The notes under the pieces: model-generated
Seen by the model: only the letters and a program-made list of their open reading frames with translations
The model's database searches: none
What the model was told of the DNA's origin: nothing
Shown here: one piece after another, positions 35,486-44,714 of the stretch
How positions within the stretch are numbered: the first letter of the stretch is position 1
How the letters are laid out: each line of letters begins with the position of its first letter
Assembly: GCA_022764505.1 (NCBI GenBank)
Contig: JALEQJ010000032.1
Coordinates: 1 to 64,000 of the forward strand
Source of the DNA: Phocaeicola sp.
GTDB taxonomy: Bacteria > Bacteroidota > Bacteroidia > Bacteroidales > Bacteroidaceae
Reading direction: 5' to 3'
Length of the DNA stretch: 64,000 nucleotides
Translations under genes and position numbers: made by a program

Positions 35486-36490
35486 TTAGGGAGTTTGTAT
35501 TTTTTCTATTTCTTTGCTGAGGTCTTGCGGGGCGATATTAACTCCTACGATACGTCTGTCTTTATCTATAAGGAGATTGAAAGGAAGGTGTTTTATTTGT
35601 TGTTGTTTCACAGCGATGTGTTCCCAAGCTTGGAAGTCGCATACTTCTGTCCATTTTTCATTATCTGGCTTGCAAGCTTTCTTCCATTCTACAGAATCTA
35701 CGTCCAAAGAGACTTGCACTATTTGTAGATGCTTGGGAGATATGTTTTTGCTATATCGCAGTAGAGAGTCTCGTTCTGCCTTGCTTTTGTCGTCCCAGCT
35801 TGCCCAAAAGTAGATAAGTGTATGTCTTTTCTCTTGACTGTTCCAGTCTTTTAAGATACCTTTTCTGTCTTTGAGGGGGAAATATGCCAAGGCTGTATTC
35901 ATCATAGCTTCTGTGCTTTCTGCTTTTTTCTCCCACCCGCTTAAAACGTGCAAGTCTTTGATTTCTCCATCTAATAGATTGTACAAAGCCTGTGCTTCTC
36001 CTCTTTTTGTCGGTGAATTAAAATAAGCAGATAGGAGGTAGGCAGACAGAGGAGAAGAGGGATAATTCCTGATGAATTTTTCTACGATAGAATCCTGTTT
36101 TGCAGGAGTTGTTTGGAGCGAAGACAAAAATTCTTGCAGAAGTGCGTTTTCTCCTTCTCCTTTTATTTGTGGTGTGTGCCAATTTTGTGTGATGCGTACT
36201 TCTTCTTCAGGTTTTCCGAAGAGAGGCAACCAATGTCCCTCTGTATCCATAAGGCGAAACATTGTAGTCGTATCTATTGAGATGTCATATGTAAATTGCC
36301 CATTCGTAGCATAGATGGTGTCTAAGCGTAGGGTCGGCTCATCTTCTATGAGATACAAAGTATCTGAGGGAAGTCCTGTTAATTCTCCTTTTACCCTGAA
36401 GGCTTGATTCTTTGTACACGAATCAAGCCCTAAGAGTAAGCAGAGGAATAATCCCCATATATGTAAGTGCATCTGCGTGAAGCGTCTCAT
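35486..36490 (-). CDS. DUF4369/thioredoxin-fold lipoprotein lacking the CxxC site
   Basis: A 334-aa exported lipoprotein (lipobox LLGLDSC near 26). An N-terminal DUF4369 beta domain (FRVKGELTGLPSDTLYLIED) is followed by a helical spacer and a C-terminal TlpA-like thioredoxin fold. Where active family members have WASWCGPC, this protein has YFWASWDDKSKAERDSLL, so both redox cysteines are missing and it cannot work as a normal thiol:disulfide oxidoreductase. The later cis-proline strand (LPFNLLIDKDRRIVGVNI) is kept, so the fold is probably intact. It may be a binding or chaperone relative. Confidence 0.8.
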   Translation of the reverse strand: MRRFTQMHLHIWGLFLCLLLGLDSCTKNQAFRVKGELTGLPSDTLYLIEDEPTLRLDTIYATNGQFTYDISIDTTTMFRLMDTEGHWLPLFGKPEEEVRITQNWHTPQIKGEGENALLQEFLSSLQTTPAKQDSIVEKFIRNYPSSPLSAYLLSAYFNSPTKRGEAQALYNLLDGEIKDLHVLSGWEKKAESTEAMMNTALAYFPLKDRKGILKDWNSQEKRHTLIYFWASWDDKSKAERDSLLRYSKNISPKHLQIVQVSLDVDSVEWKKACKPDNEKWTEVCDFQAWEHIAVKQQQIKHLPFNLLIDKDRRIVGVNIAPQDLSKEIEKIQTP

Positions 36491-36510
36491 ATATAATAGG
36501 GTAGGTAGGA

Positions 36511-36960
36511 TTAAGAAAGCAATTCTTTCACTTTGGCAGAGATAAGTTTACCTTCCGATAAGCCTGCCAATTCTTTAGTAGCTACACCCATCACTTTCCC
36601 CATATCTTTGGCATCTGTAGCGCCTACACGTGCTATGATGTCTTTAAGGCGTTCTGTGAGTTCAGCTTCGCTCAGTTGTGTAGGGAGGTACACTTCCATA
36701 CTGGCTACTTGTGCCAATTCTGCTTCTGCAAGGTCTGCTCTTCCTTGTTCTGCATACAGTGTAGCGGAGTCTTTTCCTTGTTTTACAAGTTTCTGAATGA
36801 TTTTTATAGCTACATCATCTGTGAGCGTATCATTAGCTCCGGGAGCAGTTTTTGCTTCAAGGAAATTCTTTTTTACATTTCTCAAGGCTTCCAATTTCAC
36901 CTTGTCTTTAGCTTTCATAGCTTCTTTAATATCATTGCTGATTCTGTCAAATAAATCCAT
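36511..36960 (-). CDS. GatB/YqeY-domain protein
   Basis: A 149-aa YqeY-family protein related to the tRNA-binding tail domain of GatB: MDLFDRISNDIKEAMKAKDK, LEALRNVKKNFLEAK, and ARVGATDAKDMGKVMGV at the C-terminal end. Such proteins are thought to bind tRNA, but their role is not settled. It follows ftsZ by 12 bp, a common arrangement in Bacteroidetes. Confidence 0.92.
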   Translation of the reverse strand: MDLFDRISNDIKEAMKAKDKVKLEALRNVKKNFLEAKTAPGANDTLTDDVAIKIIQKLVKQGKDSATLYAEQGRADLAEAELAQVASMEVYLPTQLSEAELTERLKDIIARVGATDAKDMGKVMGVATKELAGLSEGKLISAKVKELLS

Positions 36961-36972
36961 TGTGTAATTATA

Positions 36973-38301
36973 TTAGAATGTTATTTCTCCGTTTTCCGGT
37001 ATGTAAGATTTTTCTTCTATTGGAGTAGAAGTGATAGAAGACTTGATATTATCTAGTTGCGTCTTGCTACGTCTGTAAGTAGGTGAGCTGTCTATGAGGC
37101 TGATGATGTCATCGTTTCCCAAGTCTTCCGGGCTGAAGATATAGTAATTGTAGTTTTTTTTCTTTCTTCTACCGAATATATCTCCATAGAACTCAGATCG
37201 TCTTTCTGCTCTTTTTTGTTCTTCGTCTTCTTGTTTCTTTCTGGCTTCTCTCTCTTCTGTGGAGAGGTGTCCTTCTATGCCGGGTACATCTTTCAGTTCA
37301 AATCCGGAAGCCAAGATGGTAACACGTACTTCTTCTTTGAGATTTTCGTCTGTGTACAACCCTATTTTGGTCAGCACTTGATTGGTAAATTTCGCTGTAA
37401 ATTCGTGTATCGCATTCATTTCCTCTGTACGGAATGGCGTTACTTCTTTTGCGTATTCTCCGTCTTCGTCCGGAATGGTTACTACTACCAATAAGCGTTT
37501 TGAGTTGTAGATGTTTGTATAAGTGATAAGTGGAGAATTGAGTGCATTTTCTATAGCATCGCGCACACGGTTTTCTCCATTTCCCACTCCCATACCGATA
37601 ATGGCTATTCCTCCGTCTTTCAATGTGGTATTTACATCATTGAAATCCAAGTTCATAAAACCCTGTTTCATCATAAGCTCCGCTATTCCCTTGGTAGAGA
37701 GAAAGAGGGTCTCGTTGGATTTTGCCAATGATTTCTTGAAACTAAGATCGGCATAGACTTCTCTTAGCTTTTCATTGTTGATCACAATGAGTGCATCTAC
37801 CGCTTTTTTTATTTCCATAACCCCGGCAAGGGCTTGGTCTATACGTTTGGTTCCTTCTAAAGCAAAGGGGATAGTAACGATACCTACTGTGAGTATACCC
37901 ATCTCTTTAGCGGTTTTTGCCAATACAGGCGCAGCACCTGTACCGGTTCCTCCCCCCATACCGCAGGTAATAAATACCATTCTGGAGCCATCATTGAAAG
38001 CTTCACGTATACGATCTATACTTTCCTCTGCTTTTTGTCTCCCTACTTCTGGTAGATTCCCTGCTCCTAAGCCTTCGTCTCCCAAGAGCAATTTATCCGG
38101 CACGGCAGAGCCTCTGAGTTGTTGCTCGTCTGTGTTGCAAACCAAAAATTGTACATCTTTAATGCCTGCTTGATACATTTGGTCTACGGCATTACACCCT
38201 CCACCGCCTACACCTACTATCTTGATATAGGACTTAGGAGTTGTTTTTCCTACGCTATTTTTATCTCGTTCTATAGGAACTGTATAATCTTCGTGTGTCA
38301 T
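36973..38301 (-). CDS. ftsZ: Cell-division GTPase FtsZ
   Basis: Tubulin homologue forming the division ring. In 442 aa, the GTPase signature CGMGGGTGTGAAP lies at about 113-125. The first nucleotide loop is GVGGGGCNAVDQM, and the T7 synergy loop is NLDFNDVNTTLKDGG, which completes the GTPase site of the neighbouring subunit. The C-terminal linker is rich in K, E and R, and the end (EEKSYIPENGEITF) should be the FtsA-binding peptide. It lies 3 bp after ftsA. Confidence 0.97.
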   Translation of the reverse strand: MTHEDYTVPIERDKNSVGKTTPKSYIKIVGVGGGGCNAVDQMYQAGIKDVQFLVCNTDEQQLRGSAVPDKLLLGDEGLGAGNLPEVGRQKAEESIDRIREAFNDGSRMVFITCGMGGGTGTGAAPVLAKTAKEMGILTVGIVTIPFALEGTKRIDQALAGVMEIKKAVDALIVINNEKLREVYADLSFKKSLAKSNETLFLSTKGIAELMMKQGFMNLDFNDVNTTLKDGGIAIIGMGVGNGENRVRDAIENALNSPLITYTNIYNSKRLLVVVTIPDEDGEYAKEVTPFRTEEMNAIHEFTAKFTNQVLTKIGLYTDENLKEEVRVTILASGFELKDVPGIEGHLSTEEREARKKQEDEEQKRAERRSEFYGDIFGRRKKKNYNYYIFSPEDLGNDDIISLIDSSPTYRRSKTQLDNIKSSITSTPIEEKSYIPENGEITF

Positions 38302-38304
38302 TTT

Positions 38305-39876
38305 TTACTCTTTTTTGTTTGTTTCCCAATTATCGTCTCCCAAGAATTTCTCTATACTCACTTTCACTTTAGAAAAAATGCTGTGTCGGCTTTTGTATTC
38401 CTTGAGTGCTTGCTCTGCTTGACTTATTTCTTCGGAAAGTTCGGGGAGATTGAGCTTTTTGGCGGTTGCTATCTGTGCTTTGGCAGATTCCGGTTTGTCT
38501 TCTTTGAGACTTTCCAAAGCCTGTGTTAAGCAGGCTTTACCTTCTGCCAGTTTCTGAGCTTTATCTTGCTTGGCAATTTCTGCTTGTTGTCTTTCTATTT
38601 CTTTTCTTTTTTCCTCTTCGGCTATTCGTTTAGCTTCTTCTTCGTGAGCTTTTTGCTCTTCTTGTTTTTTCTCTTCTCTTGCTTTTCTTTGGGCTTCTTC
38701 TGCCTCAAATAACCCTGCTTTAGGATCTACTTTTTTGCAGTTTTCTGTACCGTTGAGGAGGATTCCTAATAGGGTGGTATATCTGCCATTGTCATTGAGC
38801 TTGATATCTCCTACTATGGCAAGTTCTGTATGAAGGGCAATTCTGGTTTTGGCAAGTTGTGTCTTGGCAGAAAATACATCTTCTATTTTAGAAAGTTGAG
38901 CTGTACCTCCTGTAAGTACGACATCGTTGAGTAATTTGTCCTTGTAAGCAGACTGTGTGATTTGATGATCTACATTGAGGATAATTTCATTGATACGGGC
39001 TTCTACAGTCTCTTCAAAAGAAATTTTGTCTATCGCCTTGTTTTCTATGCGATATTCTTCGCCACTGTGATCTGTTTCTTCTCCTTCTTCTGTGTAAGCA
39101 GCTCCGTGTCTTATTTTGAGAATCTCTGCATCTGCTTCTTCTATTCTGTGGGTAGTAAGGTCTTTTGTGATGTTTCTTCCACCCAAAGGAAGGACTGCAA
39201 GGTGTCTCAATTTATTGTCAGTGAATACGGCTACGGAAGTCGTTTCTGCACCGAAATCTACCAATGCACAGCCTGAACGCTTTTCGTTTACGCTCAGTAA
39301 AGCATCTGCAGTAGCTATCGGTTGGACTATGTATCCTGCTATTTCGCAACCTGCCTGTTTGAAGCACTCTTTGATTTTATTTTTGTAGGTTTTCTTGGTT
39401 ACGATGTGGAGAAAGTTTGCAGTGATATGTTCTGCCAATACTCCTACAGGATCTTTTAGTATATTGTTTCCTACCTTGTATTCTTGAGGTTCTGTGTGTA
39501 GTATTTCGTACTCCGGAGCGATGGTATCTCTGCTATCGTTTATTAAAACGTCAATGAGTGCTTGAGAGATTTTTGTATCTTCTCCCAGTGTACGTTCTTC
39601 TGTTCTTTTTATGCCCTGTAGAGAAAGTCCGCCAACTCCTACGTAGGCTTTGCTTATTTTGGCGTCCAGTTGTTTCTCCAATGATGCAATTACTTGTTTG
39701 AGGCTTTGTGCGGTCTTATCCAAATTGTAGACCACTCCTTTTTCTATAGACCCAGCGGAGTTTTCTTCTGCAAAAGCCAATAAATGCACACTCTTGTCTG
39801 CATTGATTCTACCGGCCAGACCTTTTATTTTGGTAGAACTGAGTTCTATAGCTACGATGAAGTCTGTGATTATCAT
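38305..39876 (-). CDS. ftsA: Cell-division protein FtsA
   Basis: Actin-like ATPase that tethers FtsZ to the membrane. Its 523 aa are longer than the about 420 aa of E. coli FtsA. The core has IVAIELSSTKIKGLAG (phosphate 1), CALVDFGAETTSVAVF (phosphate 2) and DVVLTGGTAQLSKIEDV (adenosine motif). After it comes a strongly charged coiled-coil-like stretch (about 385-470, rich in E, K, Q and A) and a terminal amphipathic part (SKVKVSIEKFLGDDNWE) that could be the membrane hook. Such long tails are common in Bacteroidetes FtsA. Confidence 0.95.
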   Translation of the reverse strand: MIITDFIVAIELSSTKIKGLAGRINADKSVHLLAFAEENSAGSIEKGVVYNLDKTAQSLKQVIASLEKQLDAKISKAYVGVGGLSLQGIKRTEERTLGEDTKISQALIDVLINDSRDTIAPEYEILHTEPQEYKVGNNILKDPVGVLAEHITANFLHIVTKKTYKNKIKECFKQAGCEIAGYIVQPIATADALLSVNEKRSGCALVDFGAETTSVAVFTDNKLRHLAVLPLGGRNITKDLTTHRIEEADAEILKIRHGAAYTEEGEETDHSGEEYRIENKAIDKISFEETVEARINEIILNVDHQITQSAYKDKLLNDVVLTGGTAQLSKIEDVFSAKTQLAKTRIALHTELAIVGDIKLNDNGRYTTLLGILLNGTENCKKVDPKAGLFEAEEAQRKAREEKKQEEQKAHEEEAKRIAEEEKRKEIERQQAEIAKQDKAQKLAEGKACLTQALESLKEDKPESAKAQIATAKKLNLPELSEEISQAEQALKEYKSRHSIFSKVKVSIEKFLGDDNWETNKKE

Positions 39877-39885
39877 ATATCGTAC

Positions 39886-40623
39886 TTATTTTTTTGTGCA
39901 AATAATCTGATTGTCAAATTCTATGTTGATTCTACTATACTTGTTCCAGCCTACTACAGGGAGTGCTTTGGTATAGAATTTCTCCAATTTCTGTAGTTTT
40001 TCTCCCAAATGTTCAGCTTTTCCCAAAAATAATATATGTTCGCCTACTCTGGGCACTAATTCCAATTCTTTTTTTGCCGTAACGTGTATTTGTTGTACTT
40101 GGGCTTGCCAAAAAGGAGATGCTTGCAGAAGTTCTGCTAAAGGTAATAATTCTTTTTTTGCAAATTCTTCTGTGATGTTTCCTGTGGCTACAGGCAGGTG
40201 AATGGCTTCATTTCCTGCCAATATGAAATTGGAATCCTTGTCTATATAGTAATCGGTTCCGTTGTCTCCCATAATATGCAGGAGTGGAATGCGTTCATAT
40301 ACTTCTATGTTCACGTTTCCGATGGCTGTGATGTAGCACTCTACTTTACGCACGAAGGGGTGTCTGTGCAGTGCTTTCTCCATAGCACGTGTATTGATGT
40401 CTTTTAGCTTTTTGCCTACAGGGTATATTTTATGATTGGCAAGTATGCGTAGTAAAGCTTTAGACTGCACGTGCTTTTCTTTCTCAATGCCCTTATAGAT
40501 GATGCTTACTGCCTGACAAATATGAGTATCCGGCTTCTTATTGAAAATAGTAAGTGTAGCTATGAGATAGGCGATGCACCCCAATAGTAAGCAGAATAAA
40601 AATAAGAGTTTTAGTTTTTTCAT
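39886..40623 (-). CDS. ftsQ: Cell-division protein FtsQ/DivIB
   Basis: A 245-aa bitopic protein with one N-terminal helix (LKLLFLFCLLLGCIAYLIAT) and a periplasmic POTRA-like part (ILANHKIYPVGKKLKDIN, then HPFVRKVECYITAIGNVNIE with VYERIPLLHI) followed by the beta domain. It recruits the septal synthase complex. The first 4 bp overlap murC and 10 bp separate it from ftsA, the usual order. Confidence 0.9.
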   Translation of the reverse strand: MKKLKLLFLFCLLLGCIAYLIATLTIFNKKPDTHICQAVSIIYKGIEKEKHVQSKALLRILANHKIYPVGKKLKDINTRAMEKALHRHPFVRKVECYITAIGNVNIEVYERIPLLHIMGDNGTDYYIDKDSNFILAGNEAIHLPVATGNITEEFAKKELLPLAELLQASPFWQAQVQQIHVTAKKELELVPRVGEHILFLGKAEHLGEKLQKLEKFYTKALPVVGWNKYSRINIEFDNQIICTKK

Positions 40624-41990
40624 CGGAGTACTTCTATAATGGGTGCCACATAGTTGTCTACATCTCCTGCTCCCAAGATCATAAGAACTTCCGGATTACA
40701 GGTTTGGATCGTAGCTACTAAATCTTCTTTTCGGCAGAGATGTTTTTGTACACCTGATTTCAAACAGTCAAAAATGAGTTGTGAACTGACTCCTTCTATG
40801 GGGAGTTCTCTGGCCGGATAAATATCCAAGAGTATCACTTCGTCCAAGAGGGACAAACTTTCTGCAAAGGCAGGGTAGAAATCCCTTGTTCTGCTGTACA
40901 GGTGAGGCTGAAATACCCCTGTGAGTTTGCGAGTAGGATATAGCTGTCTAAGAGAATGAATGCTTTGTTTCAGTTCCTCCGGGTGATGTGCATAGTCGCT
41001 CAGTACGATGTGTGCCGGTGTGCGTAAACGGAAGTCAAATCTTCGTTCTATACCGCGGAAAGAAGCCATAGCTGTTTTTATCTCTTCGGGAGATACTCCT
41101 GCTATTTGTGCCAGTGCCATAGCTGCCACGCCATTTTCTATATTCACATAAATAGGCACGCCGAGTTCTATATCTGCGATATTGCCCAAGGGAGAGGTAT
41201 AGTCGAAGATGATGGTTTCATTGGCAATACGAATGTTGGTAGCACGGAAATCTCCTTGTTCTATGCCATAGCTCCATACGTGTATGGACTTTTCTGTAGG
41301 AATGGACAGTTGTGCTCCTTTTTTCACGATGAGGTGTCCTCCTTCGGTAACCAAGGACGCATAATGCGAGAAACTTTCTAAGTAAGCTTCGTGTGTGCCG
41401 TAAATATCCAGATGGTCTGCATCTGTAGCGGTAATGACTGTAGCATAGGGACGGAGATGATGAAAAGAACGGTCAAACTCATCGGCTTCTATTACTACAT
41501 ATTCACTCTCGGCAGAAAATAGCAGATTGGTATTGTAATTTCTGGAGATTCCTCCTAAAAACGCATTACAACCTACGTGAGAGGAGTGTAGTAGGTGAGC
41601 TGTAAGGGTAGAAGTAGAAGTTTTTCCGTGTGTGCCTGCTACACAAAGCCCTTTTTCTGTACGTGTGAGCATACCCAGTACTTCTGCTCTTTTCATTATG
41701 GTGAAACCTTCCTGCCGGAAGTAGCGTAGCTCTGTATGGGTAGCAGGGATAGCCGGAGTATAAATGATCAAAGTGTGTTCCTTATCTTTACACCGGAGAG
41801 GGATTTGCGCTACCTCTTCTTGGAAATGCAGGTGTGCGCCTTCTTGGATAAGTTGCTCCGTGAGATGAGAGGAAGTACGATCGTATCCTACTACAAATTT
41901 TCCTTTTAGGAGAAAGTAGCGAACTAAGGCACTCATACCGATGCCTCCGGCTCCAATGAAGTAAACGGATTGTAGGGTATCTATATTCAT
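40620..41990 (-). CDS. murC: UDP-N-acetylmuramate-L-alanine ligase
   Basis: Adds L-alanine to UDP-MurNAc, the first step of the peptidoglycan stem peptide. In 456 aa, the N-terminal Rossmann motif is YFIGAGGIGMSALVRY, the ATP loop is CVAGTHGKTSTSTL (about 116-129), the UDP-MurNAc region is VVIEADEFDRSFHHL, and the C-terminal domain includes SDYAHHPEELKQSI. It overlaps both murG and ftsQ by 4 bp, so translation is coupled. Confidence 0.96.
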   Translation of the reverse strand: MNIDTLQSVYFIGAGGIGMSALVRYFLLKGKFVVGYDRTSSHLTEQLIQEGAHLHFQEEVAQIPLRCKDKEHTLIIYTPAIPATHTELRYFRQEGFTIMKRAEVLGMLTRTEKGLCVAGTHGKTSTSTLTAHLLHSSHVGCNAFLGGISRNYNTNLLFSAESEYVVIEADEFDRSFHHLRPYATVITATDADHLDIYGTHEAYLESFSHYASLVTEGGHLIVKKGAQLSIPTEKSIHVWSYGIEQGDFRATNIRIANETIIFDYTSPLGNIADIELGVPIYVNIENGVAAMALAQIAGVSPEEIKTAMASFRGIERRFDFRLRTPAHIVLSDYAHHPEELKQSIHSLRQLYPTRKLTGVFQPHLYSRTRDFYPAFAESLSLLDEVILLDIYPARELPIEGVSSQLIFDCLKSGVQKHLCRKEDLVATIQTCNPEVLMILGAGDVDNYVAPIIEVLR

Positions 41991-43114
41991 AAATTATTTT
42001 TCTGATGTTGAAGTGCAATATCTATAATCTTTTGAGCGATTACATTGGCAGCATCCGGGTGAGCCAATAAACGAACCTGTTCACTCAGTTTCCGGAGTGT
42101 AGACTGGTCTTCTACGGTGGTAAGTGCCGTAGGGATAAGTTGAGACACAGCTTGGGCATCTGTTATCATCAGTGCGGCTTGTTTCTTGACCAATGCCTGT
42201 GCGTTTTTGGTCTGATGATCTTCTGCTACATTGGGAGAAGGTACCAATATGGAGGCTTTTCCCAAGAGGGCAATTTCCGAAATAGAGCTGGCACCGGCTC
42301 TGCTTATCACTAAGTCTGCCGCTTTGTAGGCGGTAGCCATATCTGTAACAAAGTCCGAGGCATAAATGTTCTGTGGATTCCCTATTTCTTCTAAAGCTCT
42401 TTTGGCATCTTCTATATAAAGTTTGCCGGTCTGCCAAATAAACTGTACGGAGCTGTTTGCCATCGTAGAAAGGTGTGCTTTTACAGCCTCATTGATGGTA
42501 CGGGCTCCCAAACTGCCTCCCAGTATGAGAACAGTTTTCTTGTTTCCTGTCCAATTATATGTTTGTAAGGCTTCTTCTTGATTTTTGGTTTGTGTCAATA
42601 ATTCTTGTCGTATGGGGTTCCCTGTGAGGACAAGTTTTTCTTTTGGGAAGAAACGATCCATTTCATCGTAGGCTACACAGATAGCGTGAGCGTGTTTGGA
42701 AAGCATCTTGTTGGTCAGTCCGGCGTAGGAGTTTTGTTCCTGTAGTACAGTCGGGATACCCATAGATGCAGCTACTTGCAAAGTAGGCGCACTGGCATAT
42801 CCGCCTACTCCTACTGCTACGTGAGGGGCGAACTCACGAATGGTTTTCTTCACCCTTCGTTTACTTACAAAGAGTTTGTAGAGTACCTTGAAGTTTCTCC
42901 ACCAACGTTTTCTATCCAATCCCATAATGGGCAACCCTACTATTTCGTATCCGGCAGCCGGTACTTTTTGCATTTCCATACGCCCTTCTGCACCCACAAA
43001 AAGAATTTCTGTATCAGGGTCTTTTTCTTTGAGTGCATTGGCAATAGAAATGGCAGGAAAAATATGTCCTCCCGTACCTCCGCCACTGATAATTACTTTA
43101 AGATGTGTCGCCAT
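41987..43114 (-). CDS. murG: Lipid II synthase MurG
   Basis: GT28 glycosyltransferase that adds GlcNAc to lipid I at the inner face of the membrane. In 375 aa, the N-terminal GGGTGGHIFPA motif is at about 11-21, then VGVGGYASAPTLQVA, QEQNSYAG, and the C-terminal donor site VISRAGASSISEIALLGK with VPSPNVAEDHQTKNAQAL. It is the first gene of the operon here. ftsW, which normally precedes it, is absent, and a promoter box lies just upstream. Confidence 0.96.
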   Translation of the reverse strand: MATHLKVIISGGGTGGHIFPAISIANALKEKDPDTEILFVGAEGRMEMQKVPAAGYEIVGLPIMGLDRKRWWRNFKVLYKLFVSKRRVKKTIREFAPHVAVGVGGYASAPTLQVAASMGIPTVLQEQNSYAGLTNKMLSKHAHAICVAYDEMDRFFPKEKLVLTGNPIRQELLTQTKNQEEALQTYNWTGNKKTVLILGGSLGARTINEAVKAHLSTMANSSVQFIWQTGKLYIEDAKRALEEIGNPQNIYASDFVTDMATAYKAADLVISRAGASSISEIALLGKASILVPSPNVAEDHQTKNAQALVKKQAALMITDAQAVSQLIPTALTTVEDQSTLRKLSEQVRLLAHPDAANVIAQKIIDIALQHQKNNL

Positions 43115-43149
43115 AATTTGTCTTGTGTTGTTTGATGAAACTTTTCTTG

Positions 43150-43157
43150 CAAAGATA
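43150..43157 (-). promoter_or_regulatory. Promoter -7 box of the murG-yifB operon
   Basis: TATCTTTG on the minus strand fits TAnnTTTG exactly, with a start near 43143, about 29 nt before murG. No TTG is present at 18-21 nt; the nearest is 27 nt away. Confidence 0.5.
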
Positions 43158-43373
43158 ATGGAATTTACCGGGAGCAGGGTGTGGCAAAGGGCTGTTTTCT
43201 AAAGATTATTCGGAAGATTTTTCTACATATAGAAACTTGGGTTATTTCTTTATCCTATTGCGCTCACTCTTGTATTACGACAGAATTTATGTACTCCATA
43301 AATGGGTATTTTTAGTGAAAGAAAAAGTAAGTTATATGTGGCACGTTTTTCTCTCTCTTTATACCATTATAAA

Positions 43374-43485
43374 CCTGCGCCGATAGCGAGCATATCTTAT
43401 CGTGATAGCAAGGCTTCTTTCCGTGATACGGAGCATATCTTATCACGATAGCGAACATATCTTATCACGACCCTTGTGAGAAGCT
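43374..43485 (-). repeat. Dispersed 22-nt-period hairpin repeat, copy 2
   Basis: Read on the minus strand it is a chain of 21-22-nt units: CGTGATAAGATATGTTCGCT, CGTGATAAGATATGCTCCGT, CACGGAAAGAAGCCTTGCTA and CACGATAAGATATGCTCGCT, each ending in AT or T before the next. It shares with copy 1 a block of about 45 nt with one or two differences, plus CTTCTCACA[G/A]GGGT at its start. The rest of the 513-bp gap 43115-43627 holds the murG promoter and no gene I can support. Confidence 0.8.
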
Positions 43486-43627
43486 GCTGTGGAGGTATTT
43501 CTCTGCACGGGAGGCTTGGTTTTTCTATTGTAAAAAAAGATGTGGAATTTAACTTAAATCTGCGATGAAAGTTACTCGTGTAAGAGCTTGTTTTCTCCCG
43601 GAGGTAATACCTTTTTGCTGTAAGCGT

Positions 43628-44662
43628 TTACTTTATGTAATGGCTTACTATGTGTTCTCCTCGTCTGATATGCGTAAGTGTAGAAACAATAGGAGGTGTG
43701 GGGGATTTTATCCCGTCTGCGATGTAGAGAGGACTATGCTCTACGAATATCTCGTCCCACAAATCTTGGTCTAAAAAGTATTGGTGAGTGGTACTTCCTC
43801 CTTCTACCAATAGCGACTGGATATTTTGTTCGTGGAGGTATTGTAGTAGGGCAGGGAGAACCTGTTCGCCTTGTGGTATATATAGAGTGGTGGTGTGAGG
43901 ATGCTGTAAATCTTGCTTATGAGTAACTACGAGCGTAGGCTGTGTACCGTCCCATAAGTGCAGATGTGTAGGCAGAGTGCCATTGAGGTCTATTACGATG
44001 CGTAGCGGTTGTTTGCCTGTCCAGTGGCGTACATTTAGTTGAGGGTTGTCTATGAGGGCTGTTTGTGTGCCTATGAGTATAGCACTGTGCAATGCTCTTT
44101 GTTTGTGTACATAGACGGACGTGATAGGAGTAGAGAGTGGTACGGGTGCAGGAGTTTCTCCTCCTTGTGCGATGCAATGATTGCTACTTTCTGCCCATTT
44201 CAGCGTGATGTAAGGACGTTTTTCTTGATGGAAGACTACAAAGGGGCGTATCAACTCCAAACATTCTTTTTCCAATATGCCTACTACTACTTCTATGCCG
44301 GCTTCACGTATGCGTGCTATGCCCTTGCCTGCTACGAGAGAGAAAGGGTCTTTGCAACCGACTACTACTTTTTTTATGCCTTTGGAAACAATGAGATCTG
44401 CACACGGGGGAGTCTTACCATAGTGAGCACAAGGCTCTAAGCTTACGTACAATGTAGCTTCCGGCAGTAGATGCTCTTCTTTTACCGACCTGAACGCAAA
44501 AACTTCTGCGTGAGGTTCTCCACAACGAGGGTGGTAACCTTCGCCTATCACTCGTCCTTGGGCTACTATGACAGCTCCTACCATAGGATTGGGGGCTGCA
44601 TAACCATTGCTCATACGTGCCAACTGTAGGCACCTGTACATATAACGTTCGTCGGTGGTCAT
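43628..44662 (-). CDS. ribD: Riboflavin biosynthesis bifunctional deaminase/reductase RibD
   Basis: Deaminates and then reduces the pyrimidine intermediate in riboflavin synthesis. In 344 aa, the N-terminal deaminase has the zinc site HAE (about 51-53) and EPCAHYGKTPPCADL (cysteines about 78 and 87). The C-terminal reductase has RPYITLKWAESSNH, AILIGTQTALIDNPQLNVR and LLVEGGSTTHQYFLDQDLWD. Both halves are complete although slightly short. It stands alone, downstream of gpmI and separated from it by a terminator. Confidence 0.94.
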   Translation of the reverse strand: MTTDERYMYRCLQLARMSNGYAAPNPMVGAVIVAQGRVIGEGYHPRCGEPHAEVFAFRSVKEEHLLPEATLYVSLEPCAHYGKTPPCADLIVSKGIKKVVVGCKDPFSLVAGKGIARIREAGIEVVVGILEKECLELIRPFVVFHQEKRPYITLKWAESSNHCIAQGGETPAPVPLSTPITSVYVHKQRALHSAILIGTQTALIDNPQLNVRHWTGKQPLRIVIDLNGTLPTHLHLWDGTQPTLVVTHKQDLQHPHTTTLYIPQGEQVLPALLQYLHEQNIQSLLVEGGSTTHQYFLDQDLWDEIFVEHSPLYIADGIKSPTPPIVSTLTHIRRGEHIVSHYIK

Positions 44663-44678
44663 AAGAAAGAAAATTGAA

Positions 44679-44706
44679 AAAGGGAGGAAAAATGTTCTCC
44701 TCCCTT
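44679..44706 (-). terminator. gpmI terminator
   Basis: AAAGGGAGGAGA pairs with TCCTCCCTTT and the minus strand continues TTCAATTTTC. It begins 9 nt after the gpmI stop codon and ends before ribD. Confidence 0.8.
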
Positions 44707-44714
44707 TCGTGTCG

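Noticed and set aside
43565..43774. 69-aa frame antisense to the ribD end
   Set aside because: It overlaps the well-supported C-terminal domain of RibD and has no promoter or homology I recognise.
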